The notes: generated by a model not told the origin, from the sequence alone. Positions 46,840 to 57,800 are shown, counted from the first letter of the stretch. The stretch: 64,000 nucleotides of DNA from Sphaerotilus microaerophilus (GCF_023734135.1 NZ_AP025730.1:3472001-3536000); one strand, 5' to 3'. Made by a program: numbers and translations.

Positions 46840-47697
46840 TCAGTCGTCGTGCGCCAGGAAGTGGCTCACCACGTCGTTGAAGCGCTGCGGGTGCTCCCAC
46901 TGCGCCCAGTGACCACAGCGGGCGAGCAGCAGGAAATCGGCGTTGGGCATCGCCCGGAAGGGCTCCATGCCTTCCACCGGATTGACGCGGTCCTGCAAAC
47001 CCCAGATGAACAGGCTGCGGTGCTGCAGGGCGGCCAGGCGCGGATCCAGGCTGATCTGCAGGGTATGCAGCCGCTCCGGCGCAGGCGGCAGCAACGGTGG
47101 GTTGGCGCGGATCTCCGGGTCGTTGCTGGCCTCGAAACGCTGGCGGATCAACTCCGGCGTCAACAGGCTCGGGTCATGGACCAGATTGCCGATGAAGGCC
47201 TGCAGCTTCTCCAGGCTTGGGCCCTCGCCCAGGTAGTAGGTCAGCAATTGGCGGATGCCTTCGGTGGGGCCCTTCGCGCCAGCCACCACACCCCCGCCCG
47301 GACCCATCAACACCAGCTTGCCCACCCGCTCGGGCGCGTCCATCGCCGCGCACAGGGCGGCAGAACCGCCGAAGGAGTTGCCGACCAGATGGGCACGCTC
47401 CAGCCCCAGCGCGTTCATGAAGGCCAAGATGGCCCGGCCACCGTTCTGGAACGGTCCTTCCCCACCGAAGGCCTGCAGATTCTTGGAGCTGCGCCCCCAG
47501 CCCGGGAAATCGATCACCCAGCAGCGGAAATGCTGCGACAGGGCCTCGATGTTCTTCGCGTAGTTGCTGGCGCCGGTGGCGCCGGGCCCGCCGCCGTGCA
47601 GCAGGATCACATCGGGCCCGGACCCATGCACCTCACTGTGGATATGCCAAGCCTGGCCATCGGGCAGGGTCCCCGATGCCGCGTGAATGTCCGCCAT
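46840..47697 (-). CDS. Alpha/beta hydrolase, meta-cleavage product (C-C) hydrolase
   Basis: A 285-residue protein started at 47697. It has the MhpC/BphD features: HGGGPGATGASNY oxyanion loop, nucleophile Ser in GNSFGG, Asp in WGLQDRVNP and His in CGHWAQWE. These enzymes hydrolyse the ring-opened product of extradiol dioxygenases. A TetR operator candidate lies about 90 bp upstream of the start. It heads a hydrolase-dioxygenase-monooxygenase operon. Confidence 0.92.
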   Translation of the reverse strand: MADIHAASGTLPDGQAWHIHSEVHGSGPDVILLHGGGPGATGASNYAKNIEALSQHFRCWVIDFPGWGRSSKNLQAFGGEGPFQNGGRAILAFMNALGLERAHLVGNSFGGSAALCAAMDAPERVGKLVLMGPGGGVVAGAKGPTEGIRQLLTYYLGEGPSLEKLQAFIGNLVHDPSLLTPELIRQRFEASNDPEIRANPPLLPPAPERLHTLQISLDPRLAALQHRSLFIWGLQDRVNPVEGMEPFRAMPNADFLLLARCGHWAQWEHPQRFNDVVSHFLAHDD

Positions 47698-47781
47698 CGC
47701 TGTCTCCGTCGTTGTCGTCGAAATCTTTGCGGATCCATCCGGGCCTTGACCCCCGTGATCCATGACGGAAAGCATATCTTC

Positions 47782-47799
47782 ATTGACATTTCTGTCAAT
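47782..47799. promoter_or_regulatory. Perfect inverted repeat, TetR operator candidate
   Basis: ATTGACA-TTTC-TGTCAAT, a 7-4-7 perfect inverted repeat, sits between the tetR stop and the hydrolase start. A related site TTGAC-N5-GTCAG lies at 48504-48518, over the tetR start codon region. Two similar sites flanking the regulator gene fit self-control and control of the catabolic operon. Confidence 0.6.
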
Positions 47800-47832
47800 G
47801 ACACAACTGTCAACGTTAGGGAAAGCGCTGAG

Positions 47833-48522
47833 TCAAGCTGCAGTCGCCACCGCAAGACGGCATGCATCCACGGCGGGGAGCTCGCGCGCCAAGGCATCGT
47901 CGATGTTTTGGGCGGACGCCCCCAGCCCGCGCAGGATGGCCCGCACCACCTCTGCACCTTGCTCGTCGCCGCCCGACGGGGCGAGACGAGACTTGAGTGC
48001 GAAGACCATCACACCCACCGCAATGGCCTGGGCCAGTTCGATGTCCCGAACCTGGACCTGCCCCTGTGCGATGGCCTCTTCCAGATCCCCGCGTGCGTGT
48101 TCCATCGCCACCGCGCCGATGCCGGACACCGACCCCAGAAAGGCACGGAACAGCGGGTCGTGGGTGGCCTTGCGGTAATACAGGCGCGCGGCGGTGGCCA
48201 GCCGGTGCACCGGGTCGGACAGATCCCGAACCGCGGGAATGATGGTTTCGATCACCTCATTCGACATCGCATCGATGCAGGCGTCGAGCAGTTCCCGGGT
48301 GGTCTGGAAGTAGTTGTAGAAGGTGCCGCGCGACACGCCGGCGGCCTTGACGAAGTCGTCGATCACCGGAACGTCGGGCCCCAGCTCGGCAAAGACCGGG
48401 ATGGCGCTGTCGATGATGTGCGCGCGGGTCTTCTCCCGCTGCGCCTGGCCGATCGCGGTGCGGTGGTGCGGACGGGTGGAGAGGCCAGCAGAGAGAGTTT
48501 TCGTTGACGTTTTGTCAGCCAT
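47833..48522 (-). CDS. TetR-family regulator
   Basis: A 229-residue protein started at the ATG at 48522. The helix-turn-helix is at about residues 30-75 (DDFVKAAGVSRGTFYNYFQT). The C-terminal ligand domain is not recognisable. It sits between the Rieske/reductase pair and the hydrolase operon, all in one direction, and is likely a repressor released by a pathway compound. See the inverted repeats at 47782 and 48504. Confidence 0.9.
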   Translation of the reverse strand: MADKTSTKTLSAGLSTRPHHRTAIGQAQREKTRAHIIDSAIPVFAELGPDVPVIDDFVKAAGVSRGTFYNYFQTTRELLDACIDAMSNEVIETIIPAVRDLSDPVHRLATAARLYYRKATHDPLFRAFLGSVSGIGAVAMEHARGDLEEAIAQGQVQVRDIELAQAIAVGVMVFALKSRLAPSGGDEQGAEVVRAILRGLGASAQNIDDALARELPAVDACRLAVATAA

Positions 48523-48582
48523 GGCCGATTGTGCATGAGCCGACGGGGACGTCCACACCGACTCAGTCTCTGACTCCTCCCA

Positions 48583-49388
48583 CTACAGTTCCAGCACCAG
48601 GCAGGTCGACTTGGACCGCGAGCAGCAGAGCAGAAAGCGCCACCCGGAGGCCTTCTCCTCTGGAGTGAGAAAGTGGTCACGGTGGTCCGGAATCCCCTCC
48701 AGCACGGCGACCTCGCAGGTGCCGCACAAGCCCTGCTCGCAGGACACCGGCAGATCCACACCCGCGCGGTGAAGCACTTCGACGACGGTCTCGCCGGTTT
48801 CGACCCGAAGCCGGCGACCTGTCCCGGCCAGCACCAACTCGAAGCCGTCCGATTCGGTGGTCGCAGCAGCAGGCGGCGCGGCAAAGTACTCTCGATGCAG
48901 CCGCCCACTTGCCCAGCCGGCTCGCTGCGCGCCGTCGAGCACCCAGTCCATGAAGCCCGTCGGCCCACAGACGTACGCTCAAAGGAACGGCCTTGTCGCG
49001 CCAGCACCTGGGCCATGCTGAGCAACGGTGTGATGCCGATGCCCCCCGCCACCAGGATGCAGTGTCCCGACCCGGGCTCCAGCGGGAAGAGGTTGCGGGG
49101 CACGCCGATCTGCAGTTCATCGCCTTCGCGCAGACGGTGCATGGCCTGCGACCCGCCGCGCGATTGAGGCTCCAGCAGCACAGCGATGCGATAGACCTCC
49201 CGTTCAAGCGGATCGCCGCACAGCGAACACGGCCGCACCAAGCCTCCCGGCAGAAGCACGTCGATGTGCGCTCCCGCATCAAAAGGGGGCAACCCCTCTC
49301 CCCCCTGAGCCACCAGTTCGAAGGAGCGGATGGCGGTGGCCTCGTCCTGCACGCGGACCACCTTCACCGTCAGCGTGTTCGCCCTCAA
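48583..49388 (-). pseudogene. Rieske oxygenase reductase (VanB type), internal deletion
   Basis: Residues 1-135 follow the VanB-type ferredoxin reductase (DAGAHIDVLLPGGLVRPCSL; GGIGITPLLSMAQVLARQGR), then the frame breaks at SFE. The next frame resumes at YVCGPTGFMDWVL and continues through the C-terminal 2Fe-2S domain (CEQGLCGTCEV..., LLCCSRSKS) to a stop at 48583. Relative to intact homologues about 55 residues of the NAD-binding domain are missing at about 48975, and the joint is out of frame. The ATG overlaps the oxygenase stop by 4 bp. The oxygenase would need another reductase. Confidence 0.85.
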
Positions 49389-50425
49389 CGACCTGCCTCC
49401 TGCACGATCAGCGCTTCCACCCGGCGCCGTGCCTTGACGTTCGCTACATCCGTCTGCAGCAGCACGGGACGCAGGCTGAACAGGTCCGAGGTACCCATCT
49501 GCGCCTGGCAGGCGGAGATCATCGGTTCGTCCTCCTCTTCGAAGGCGCGGCGGGCGAATTCGGCCATTTCAGCGTCGGCTTCGGGTACGCCAAGAGCCAC
49601 GTTGCGGCCGAGGGCAAAGAAGTAGTGGGTGCGGTGCTCATCGATGGGCGTGAGCAGGTGCAGCAGCGGCAGCACCACTCCACTGCCGTCCGCCTGGCCG
49701 CAGGGGGTCATGCTCAGCCGCATGGCCAGGCTGCTGGCCGGTTGCCAGCGCATGCGAACGCGGAAGTCGCCCTGCTCCTCACGAAACAGTGGACGCAGTT
49801 GCGGGGTTGGCTTCATGGACGGACAGAAGTAGGTGGACGTGATGCTGCGATCGTCTTCCTCGATGCCGACCTGCATGCCCGCCTCGACCGAATCCTCCGG
49901 GGCACCCCCCACCGTTTTCGGGTGCACATAGGGCGCATGGGTGAGATCGAGCAGGTTGTCCATGACCAGCAGGTTGTTGCCACTGACCTCCAGATGCCCG
50001 GTCGCCACGGAGAACTGCTCGACAGCCTGGAGGAAACCCGTGTGAGCCTCGGGCAGGATCTGCTGCGCATCGGCCTTCTCTGCTTCACCCATCCACACCC
50101 ATACCACCCCGGCGCGCTCGGCCACGGGGTACGAGCGCAGGTGCGCCGCCTTGGGGATGTGGCCGTCACCGTGAGGGTTGTGAACGCACTGCCCGCGGCT
50201 GTCGAACTTCAGCCCATGGTACGGGCAGGCAGCGGTGTCGCCTTGCACGCAGCCCTTGTGCAGGGGAGCAAAGCGATGCGAGCAGCGGTTGGACAGAATC
50301 ACGGCCTCGCCGGCTTCATTGCGCCACAGCATCAGCGGCTCACCCAGCAGGGTTCGGGTGATGGGTTGACGGCTGAAGTCCTTCGACCAGCCGGCGCAGT
50401 ACCACGTGTTACGGACGAATGCCAT
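49385..50425 (-). CDS. Rieske non-haem iron oxygenase, VanA type
   Basis: A 346-residue oxygenase component. The Rieske cluster ligands are Cys48-x-His50 (CSHRFAPLHKG) and Cys67-x2-His70 (CPYHG). The mononuclear iron motif is DNLLDLTHAPYVH. VanA-type enzymes mostly do O-demethylation or hydroxylation of small aromatic acids. Start at 50425. The partner reductase gene overlapping its 3' end is broken. Confidence 0.92.
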   Translation of the reverse strand: MAFVRNTWYCAGWSKDFSRQPITRTLLGEPLMLWRNEAGEAVILSNRCSHRFAPLHKGCVQGDTAACPYHGLKFDSRGQCVHNPHGDGHIPKAAHLRSYPVAERAGVVWVWMGEAEKADAQQILPEAHTGFLQAVEQFSVATGHLEVSGNNLLVMDNLLDLTHAPYVHPKTVGGAPEDSVEAGMQVGIEEDDRSITSTYFCPSMKPTPQLRPLFREEQGDFRVRMRWQPASSLAMRLSMTPCGQADGSGVVLPLLHLLTPIDEHRTHYFFALGRNVALGVPEADAEMAEFARRAFEEEDEPMISACQAQMGTSDLFSLRPVLLQTDVANVKARRRVEALIVQEAGR

Positions 50426-50551
50426 GAATGTTGTCTCCGATTGAGGTTGGGAAGGCCCGGATATCAAGCTCCATGGCCACCGCCAGCGTAGGCAGCGGCG
50501 GCGTCGATCGCATCGTTCACATGCACCACGGAACTTCCAGCAACCCCCTTC

Positions 50552-51315
50552 ATGACCTCGTCCCTGCAGCTGAATCTGAACGATCCGCAGAACTTGGTCG
50601 CCCGGCGCACCACCGCCTTGCCGGGTGTGGTCCACGCCTTCGGGCCAGACGACTGGGTACAGCAGACCAGCACGGCCCGGCTGGCCGCGCACATGGGCAT
50701 CGTGCAGGCGCTGTGCATCACCCAAGTGGATGCCACAACCGGACTGGCCAGCTTCATCTCGGTGGCGCGCAAACGGGCCCGACCCACCTTCACGACCCGG
50801 GATCGCCAGCTGCTGCAACTCGCCTCGGCACACCTGGGGCCGCGCTGGAACTCTGTCTGGCGCAGACTTTGGACCGCGACGGGAATGGGCTTTCCCAAAC
50901 GGGCGGAAGGCTCGCCAGCGATGAGTCAGGTGTGCTGACGGCGATTCAGCCCGGCGCCTTGGCCTTGCTGCGCTGCGAGTGGCCGAACTGGTCCGGCCCC
51001 TTCCTGCCACCGGCCCTGTTGGCCACCCTCCAAGCCCGGCGCAGCGTCTTCCTGGGGCGCAGCCTGCACGCGCAATTCTGCTGGCGCCACGAACTGCTCT
51101 ACGTCAGCCTGCGCCCCCGGCAAGCCTTGGATCGCCTCACCCCGCGTGAGCGAGATGTTGCCCAGGCCCATGCGGCCGGCCACAGCTACCGTGAAGTGGC
51201 CGAGGAGCTGGGCATGTCACCCGTGACCGTGCGACACCATCTGCGATCGGCGTACACCAAGCTGGATGTACAAGACAAGGCCATGCTGGCCCGCGTGTTG
51301 TCGGGCCCGGACTGA
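50552..51315 (+). pseudogene. LuxR-family regulator, frameshifted and 5'-incomplete
   Basis: The N-terminal sensor part reads in one frame to 50938 (VHAFGPDDWVQQTSTARL, ATTGLASFISVARKRARPTF). The rest reads in another frame from about 50890 (LTAIQPGALALLRCEWPNW) to the C-terminal GerE helix-turn-helix (LTPRERDVAQAHAAGHSYRE, then SPVTVRHHLRSAYTKL). One single-base shift near 50890 would join them. The 5' end is unclear. It diverges from the Rieske gene and was probably its activator. A fragment of a sister gene is at 42286. Confidence 0.75.
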
Positions 51316-51344
51316 TGCAGGGTTCTGCCAGGCCCCCGGGCGCG

Positions 51345-52340
51345 TCACTGGGGCAACACACCCAGCGACTTCGCCAACGCCTGGTACTGCCGCGTTTCTC
51401 CGGCGTAGAACCGCTCCAGCTCCTCCAACGACATCGGGCTGGCGACCTCCACCCCGGTGGATTGGGAGTAGCGGATAACTTCTGGATCGGCCAGCGACGC
51501 TGCGACGGCGGCGTGCAGCCGCTGCACCTCGCCCGCAGGCAGCGACCGTGAGACGAACAGCGCCGCCCAGGTGTGGTGGACGAAGTCGGCCAGGCGCCGA
51601 TCGGTTGACGACAGGGTTGGCAGCTTCGGCAGTCGGGCAGCGACGGCTGGCGAGCTCACCCCGTAGGCACGCAATTTGCCGGTCTCGATGAGTGCTGGGC
51701 TGTTGCCCCCGAGTGGCAGGAAGGTCAGGTCGAGCTGCCCGCCCATCAGATCCTGCACCACCGGCGGCAGCCCTCGGTACGGCACCAGGTTGAGCGACAG
51801 GCCCAGCCGGCGGGCCCACTGCTCACCCAACAGGTGGATCATCGAGCCCTGGCCGATGTGCCCAAGACTCAGGGGCTGAGAACCCGGCTGCGATGCCAAT
51901 GCCACCAGCTCGGTCATGTTCGTTGCCGGCAGGTCCGGGCGCCCAACCAGCACGTAGGGAGTACGACCGACCAGACCGACGGGACGAAGGTCTTCCGGCT
52001 TGTAGCGCGCGCTCGCAAACGCCAGCGGCGTCAGGATCGGCTCGGTCTGTGAAGCCACCACAAGCACGGTCTGCTCGGCCGGTGTCGCCAGCAGCCTGGA
52101 CACCCCCAGGGAACCCCCAGCACCCGGCAGGTTCTCGACGATGGTGGTCTGGCCCAGTGCCTTCTGCAGCAACGGCTGCAGCTTGCGCGCCAACGCATCG
52201 GTGGGATTGCCCGCGGGCTGAGGGACCAGCAGCGTGGCCGTACGGGCCAGCTGGGCCGCAGCAAGAGCGGGCCACAGCCCACCTGCAGCCAGAACGGTGA
52301 TCAGGCGGCGTCGCATCGACGAAACGGGCAGGGGTGTCAT
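51345..52340 (-). CDS. Bug-family periplasmic binding protein (TctC type)
   Basis: A 331-residue protein with GAGAGG 6 nt before the ATG at 52340. A signal peptide (MRRRLITVLAAGGLWPALAAAQ) is followed by the Bug features: VPQPAGNPTDALARKL, IVENLPGAGGSLGV and VPYRGLPPVVQDLMGGQLDL. These proteins bind carboxylates or aromatic acids. No TctA/TctB membrane partners are in the window, which is usual for the greatly expanded Bug families of Burkholderiales. Confidence 0.9.
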   Translation of the reverse strand: MTPLPVSSMRRRLITVLAAGGLWPALAAAQLARTATLLVPQPAGNPTDALARKLQPLLQKALGQTTIVENLPGAGGSLGVSRLLATPAEQTVLVVASQTEPILTPLAFASARYKPEDLRPVGLVGRTPYVLVGRPDLPATNMTELVALASQPGSQPLSLGHIGQGSMIHLLGEQWARRLGLSLNLVPYRGLPPVVQDLMGGQLDLTFLPLGGNSPALIETGKLRAYGVSSPAVAARLPKLPTLSSTDRRLADFVHHTWAALFVSRSLPAGEVQRLHAAVAASLADPEVIRYSQSTGVEVASPMSLEELERFYAGETRQYQALAKSLGVLPQ

Positions 52341-52374
52341 CTGCATCCTCTCAACTGAAAGTGAGCGCGGCGGG

Positions 52375-52965
52375 TCAGGCGAGCTGAACGGCGTCCTCGA
52401 AGGCCAGCCGCGGCCCACGCGGATACAGCCCGGCAGGATCTCCCCATCCCAGGTTGACCAGGAAGTTCGCCTCCCAGCGTCCGTCAGGGAAGAAGGCCCG
52501 GTTGACCGCTTCCCGGTTGAAGCCGCTCATCGCCCCAACCGCCAGGCCCAGGCTCCGTGCCGCCAGCATCAGGTAGGCCCCCTGCAGGCTGCCATTGCGC
52601 AGCCCCGTCTCCACCGCGAGTCCGGTATTGCCGGCATACAGTTCGCGGGCCGTGGGCACTGCAGGGAACTGGCTCGGCAACTGCTCGAAGAACGCCATGT
52701 CGGTGGCAACGATGGCGGTCACCGGTGCAGCCATGGTCTTGTCGACATTGCCTGGCGCCAGGGCGGGTCTCAGGCGCTCCTTGCCCTCGGGCGTGCGCAC
52801 AAAGACGACCCGCGCCGGCTGGCAGTTCATGGAGGTCGGGCCCCAGCGATACAGGTCGTGGAGTTGCCGAAGCAGGCTGTCATCCACCGGCTCCGGACGG
52901 AAACGGTTGAAGGTACGTGCAGCGCGGAACAGTTGATCCAGGGCTTCGTCGTTCAGGGCGGGCAT
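52375..52965 (-). CDS. Nitroreductase-family protein, RutE/malonic semialdehyde reductase type
   Basis: A 196-residue FMN-type reductase of the RutE group ([51 protein letters not shown]). RutE reduces malonic semialdehyde to 3-hydroxypropionate in pyrimidine breakdown. Here it sits between a Bug protein and BKACE, so it may act on a small aldehyde or enone from ring breakdown. The exact substrate is inference. Confidence 0.85.
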   Translation of the reverse strand: MPALNDEALDQLFRAARTFNRFRPEPVDDSLLRQLHDLYRWGPTSMNCQPARVVFVRTPEGKERLRPALAPGNVDKTMAAPVTAIVATDMAFFEQLPSQFPAVPTARELYAGNTGLAVETGLRNGSLQGAYLMLAARSLGLAVGAMSGFNREAVNRAFFPDGRWEANFLVNLGWGDPAGLYPRGPRLAFEDAVQLA

Positions 52966-53026
52966 GGTTGGGCTCCTGTGGAGATGGGATGTGGGGGGGA
53001 TGCGAGTGCCGTCAGCAAAAGAAGAC

Positions 53027-53905
53027 TCAGCACTTCAGACCGAGGATCGCGCGTGCCTCGTCAGGCGTCGCGATCTCCGGCCCCAGGTCGGTGACCATGC
53101 GTTTGGCCTTTTCCACCAGTTCAGCATTGCTGGCAGCGAACTTGCCGCGCGAGATGAAGGCGTTGTCTTCCATGCCAACCCGCACATGGCCGCCCAGCAG
53201 GGCGGATTGCATCGCCATTGGGAACTCGTCGCGGCCGATGCCGAAGCCTTGCCATTGCGCACCAGCGGGCAGCAGGTTGCGGATGTAGGTCATGGTCTCG
53301 GTGTCGGCCGGCATGGTGAAGTTCAGGCCCATCACGAAGGAGTACATGCCCGGCCCATCGAGCACGCCGCGCTGGATGAGGTGCTTGGCCAGCACCGCAT
53401 CACCGCTGTCGAACAGCTCGATTTCCGGCTTCACGCCGGCATCGCGCACCAGGGTCGCCATGCGCGTTAGCACCTGCTCGGTGCTGATGACGATGCCGCC
53501 GAAGACTTGGGCCGTTACCAGGTCCAGCGTGCAGATCTCCGGGCGGAGCTTGAGCACATGCTCGACGCGCTTCTCGGGGGTCCAGATGTGGGTGTCCGGA
53601 CCGGCCTTGACCGGCAGCAGCGGATCCTCTGGGTAAAAGCCCGAGCCCAGGCCGGTGGTCAGGTTGAGGATCACTCCCGGGTTCTGTTCGCGGATCAGCC
53701 CCACCGCTTCCTCGTAGAGGGCCAGGTCACCGGAGAACTGGCCGGTCTGCGGGTCGCGCACGTGCACATGCAGGATGGCCGCGCCGGCCTCGGCGGCGGC
53801 CAGGCCTGACTCCGCGATCTGCCGGGGCGTGATGGGCTGGGCCGGGTTTCTGGACAACGGGCCGGCGCCGGTCAGGGCGCAGGTGATGACGATCTTCTCT
53901 TGCAT
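53027..53905 (-). CDS. Beta-keto acid cleavage enzyme (BKACE, DUF849)
   Basis: A 292-residue zinc enzyme. The zinc ligands are in HVHVRD (residues about 46-51), with further ligands expected near [11 protein letters not shown]. The family splits beta-keto acids with acetyl-CoA into acetoacetate and an acyl-CoA. In this block it may handle a beta-keto acid formed after ring cleavage. It is 91 bp downstream of the molybdenum enzyme's small subunit gene. Confidence 0.9.
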   Translation of the reverse strand: MQEKIVITCALTGAGPLSRNPAQPITPRQIAESGLAAAEAGAAILHVHVRDPQTGQFSGDLALYEEAVGLIREQNPGVILNLTTGLGSGFYPEDPLLPVKAGPDTHIWTPEKRVEHVLKLRPEICTLDLVTAQVFGGIVISTEQVLTRMATLVRDAGVKPEIELFDSGDAVLAKHLIQRGVLDGPGMYSFVMGLNFTMPADTETMTYIRNLLPAGAQWQGFGIGRDEFPMAMQSALLGGHVRVGMEDNAFISRGKFAASNAELVEKAKRMVTDLGPEIATPDEARAILGLKC

Positions 53906-53996
53906 GGGGCTTCCTTCAGGGGTGAAGACAGAGTTCGGACAAAGCGCAGCCCGACCGGTGCGATCTGCACACCGGGCTGCGCAACATGGGGGTGAT

Positions 53997-54845
53997 TCAG
54001 GCGCCGAGTTCGATGTCCGGGACGACCACGCAGTGGTTGCCGATGACGATGGACCGGGTCCACGACCCGTGCTGGGGGTGTGTCACCATGAGCTCAGCAG
54101 GGCCGGAGCCGATCGGCAGGCCGTCGAGACGGAAGTCGCCATAGGCATCGGTGGTGGCCGAAGCAACCGCTCTCCCCTGCCCTGTCAGCACCACGCTGGC
54201 CCCCTGCAGGCACTCGGCACGTCCCTGAGCGTCGCGGTACGAAACGCTGCCGGCGACGAAGACGGTCTGCAGCCGCTCCAGGTGGCGGTAATACACCCGG
54301 GGGCGGGTGCCGAGTTCGGGCTGGAGCGTCTGCAGGCCCTCGCGCGCGGCACGTGCAACCATGCTGCTGTCATCGGACTTGACGGCTTCAAGCGCCCGGG
54401 TCGGACACACCCCCACACATCGAGGTTCTGTCGAGCCCGCATCGAGCAAGTGGGCGTCGAAGAACCAGTTCTGCGGAACCTGCGCCGCCTCGTTCCAGAC
54501 CAGCGCACCGTAAGGGCAGCAGTCCAACAGATCGCGGCGCCCCTTCACCTTCTCGGGATCGAAGACGACGATGCCATCCGGGCGCTGGGTGACCGATCCA
54601 CCCCCGGCCTCCACGCAGGGGGCGTCCCGGCAGTGGTTGCACAGCACGGGCCAGTGGGTGACGTCCACGTGGTGGCCACTGCCTCGGATGTGGCGCTCGA
54701 TGCGGATCACACCACGACCGTTGGCGGGCATCGCTGCGCTGAAACCTGGGAAGTCGTTGCCGACCAATTCATCCTTGGCCGCCAGGACGCAGTTGTTGCA
54801 GTTCTCGCACAGCGAGACGTCGATGATGAGATTCCATTGGGTCAT
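53997..54845 (-). CDS. Transhydroxylase-type iron-sulfur subunit
   Basis: A 282-residue protein with ferredoxin-like Cys clusters: CENCNNC near the N-terminus, CNHCRDAPC, CCPYG and CVGVCP. This is the multi-cluster pattern of DMSO-reductase-family electron transfer subunits. Residues about 185-282 form a beta-rich Cna-B-like domain (GASVVLTGQGRAVASATTDA). The same two-part layout is known for the small subunit of pyrogallol-phloroglucinol transhydroxylase and resorcinol hydroxylase. The ATG overlaps the stop of the molybdenum subunit by 4 bp. Confidence 0.88.
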   Translation of the reverse strand: MTQWNLIIDVSLCENCNNCVLAAKDELVGNDFPGFSAAMPANGRGVIRIERHIRGSGHHVDVTHWPVLCNHCRDAPCVEAGGGSVTQRPDGIVVFDPEKVKGRRDLLDCCPYGALVWNEAAQVPQNWFFDAHLLDAGSTEPRCVGVCPTRALEAVKSDDSSMVARAAREGLQTLQPELGTRPRVYYRHLERLQTVFVAGSVSYRDAQGRAECLQGASVVLTGQGRAVASATTDAYGDFRLDGLPIGSGPAELMVTHPQHGSWTRSIVIGNHCVVVPDIELGA

Positions 54846-57800
54846 GCAGACACCTTGGCGTTCGATGGAGCTGGCGCCTGTGGAGCCGTCAGCACCGGCC
54901 CGGTCCAGCGTTCGACCTGTACCAGACAGGAGTTGGGCGACATGCTGCTGGTGCCCTTCATCTGCGGGCGCGAGGGTGTCAGCAGGTTCATGCAGCCGCC
55001 GATGTCGATCAGCTCACCATTGCATTCAACCGGCAGGTACTCCGCGCTGGCTTCGAAGGACTTGACCACGCCGCAAGCCACCAGCGGCGACACGTCGGCC
55101 GCGCAAAGCACCGCACCGCGGTCGTTGAACACCTTGACCAGGTCGTGGTGGACGATGCCACGGGCCAGCGCATCGGCACTGTTGAGCCGCACGATCCAGT
55201 AGGCGTGCCCGCCGACCCGCCAGCGGTGATCCTCGATGTCGCCGGTGAAGCTGTTCTTGCCGTCCACGTTGGTGTGGAAGCTGTAGCGCGAGTGCGTGGC
55301 GACCATCTGCAGCGGGAAACGCTGCGCCAGTTCGGCCGTGCGTGGACCTTCCCAGGCCGGGATGTAGCGGTTGAGCACCGGGCGTTCAGGGTTCTCCGGA
55401 TCCGCACGCTGGAGCGTCTCGGGCAGGAACTCGATCTTTCCGGTCGGCGTTTGCAGCCCCTTGCCAAAGGGCCCGACCCACTGCGAAGGCAAGGGCTGAG
55501 GCTCAGCAATGTCCTTGGGCCGATCCTCGGCGAACCAGCGGAAGTTCACTGCCGGCTCCAAGCCGGGCTTCTCAGGCGGGACCACGAAGTAGCCTTTGCG
55601 GCAGAAGTCCTTCCAGCTCACGTGCCTGGCCACGTCGCTGCTGTCAAAGACACGTTTGACCCAGTCCAGCTCGCTGCAGCCTTCCGTGAACATCGCGCCC
55701 AGACCCAGGCGCTGCAGGATCAGACTGAAAATCTCGTAGTCCGACTTGGACTCGCCCAACGGTTCGATGCACTTGTGCTGCAGCGCAATGACGCGATGGT
55801 TCACCCCATTGAATCCGTGCTGCAGGTAACCACCGCCCGAACCCCACTCGCCGATGTCGTAACGCTCGAACTGCGTGCACGCCGGCAAGATGACGTCGGC
55901 GAACTGGGCCTCGCCCTCCATCCAGATCGACTGGTTCACCACGCATTCGATGCTCTCGTGACGGTAGGCCTGCGCCATGCGACCGGAGTCGCTAAGTGTG
56001 CTGAAGAACGAGCCCCCGTACTTGTAGATCATGTGGATGCGCGGGTAACCCGGCATCGGGTAGTGGAAGGGCGAGAACTGGATCTCGGTGGCCATGCCAT
56101 CCCAGAGGTAGCCGGTGGCCTGCCCTTGGATGATGGCTTCCGGCAACTGCTGCTTCGGAATCAGCTGGCGCACCGGATTCACCGTGATCACATGGGGCAT
56201 GCGCTGGTAGTTGTTGACCGCGTTGCCGTTCCACTGCAGCTCTCCTGAGATGCCACCATCGGCATAGCCCGGGAAATAGAACTCGTGATCCACCGGCGTG
56301 CCGCACTCCAGGTTGCCCATGTTGACGCCCGGTTTTCCCAGGCCCTGCATGGCCATCATCATGACCATGCAGCGGGCCCACTGACCGCCCGTGGCACCTC
56401 GGCCGGCCCCACCGAATCCCCCGCCGGCAGCGCCGGCCGCCAGGTAGGTTCGCTTGCTCGCCCATTGGCGTGCCAGCGCTCGCACGACCCGGGCTGGCAC
56501 ACCGGTTTCCGGCTCCTGCCATTCCGGCGTCTTGGGCACCCCATCGTCCTTGCCGAGCAGATGGTCGCGCCAGGCCTCGAAGTCGGTGGTTCGCTTTGCG
56601 ACGAAGTCCTTGTCGTACAGTTCCTCGACCACCCAGACCTGCATGATGGCCTGGGCCAGAGCGGCGTCCGTGGTTGGCTTGATCGGAATCCAACGACCGC
56701 CCAGCAACTGCGCTGTCGGGTTGAAGTGCGGATCGATGTGCACGAACTCGATGCCCAGTTGCTTGGCCCACAGGCGCCGCTCGGTCCCTTCCTGGCCCAT
56801 GTAGGCAGCATGGGTGCTTTCCGGGTCGCTGGACCAGAACACCATCAGCTCCGCGTGCTGAAGGCAGTCCGCCACCGTACCATAGTTGCCCGAGACGCCG
56901 ATGCGCTGGCTGTGGCCCCAGTGGTGCATGGCACCCCAATACCAGCCCTCCCAGCTGTCCGGGTTGGCGGCCACACGAGTGAAACCGATCATGTTGCCGA
57001 AGCGCAGCAGCGAGGACAGGTAATAGCCGACGTTGCCCCATTGGTGGTGCGAGCCGTGGGCAATGGTCATCGAGCCCGGCCCGTGCACCTGCTTCTGGCG
57101 TTGGATCTCGCCGGCGACGATGTCCAGCGCCTCGTCCCAGGAGATCGGCACGTAGCCGCTGCGACCTCGGTTGTGGGGGTTGCGCTCGCCCTTCGGATCA
57201 AAATCAACCCGCCGCAGCGGTGTGAGGATGCGCTTGTCGGAGTACACCGCCGACTTCATGGCCAGAGCATGGGCCGCCACAGTGGCCATGCGGCGCGGGG
57301 TGAGCTGGCGGCCGCGGGCGGTGAGGGTCCAGGAGGATGCGTCCGTTGCATCGAACTCGATCGGCATGATGCGCAGGATCCGCCCCGCCTTGACGAAGAC
57401 GAACAGCGGTCCCCCGTTGGTCATCATCGTGCAGCGCGTCGAGCCGTCCGCCTGCGGCGTACCCATCTGCAACGCCGAGGTCTGGCTCAGGTTCATCAAC
57501 TGCATGAACCACACGCACAGCGCATCCGGCCCCATCACCATGACCTTGAAGTTCTTGGCCGCATGGACCACCTCGCCCATGTCCGCGTTGGGCTTCATCA
57601 TGGTCAGGGCGGTGGCGAGGTCCTTGAACACCATGCGAACGGTCGGGTTCGGGTGCAGGCCCTTTGTAGAACTGACCTTCCCGCCACGAATGTCGAAGTA
57701 GCGGCCGATCGAGCCATCCTTCAGCTGGATCTGCACGACCGCGTCGTGACGCCTCAGGAAGGCACGGAACGCGGGGCGCGTTCCGGCCGTCTTGTTCAAC

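Noticed and set aside
50428..51315. Single 295-codon luxR reading
   Set aside because: Its first half in that frame is not protein-like; the sensor domain is in the other frame, so a frameshift is the better explanation.
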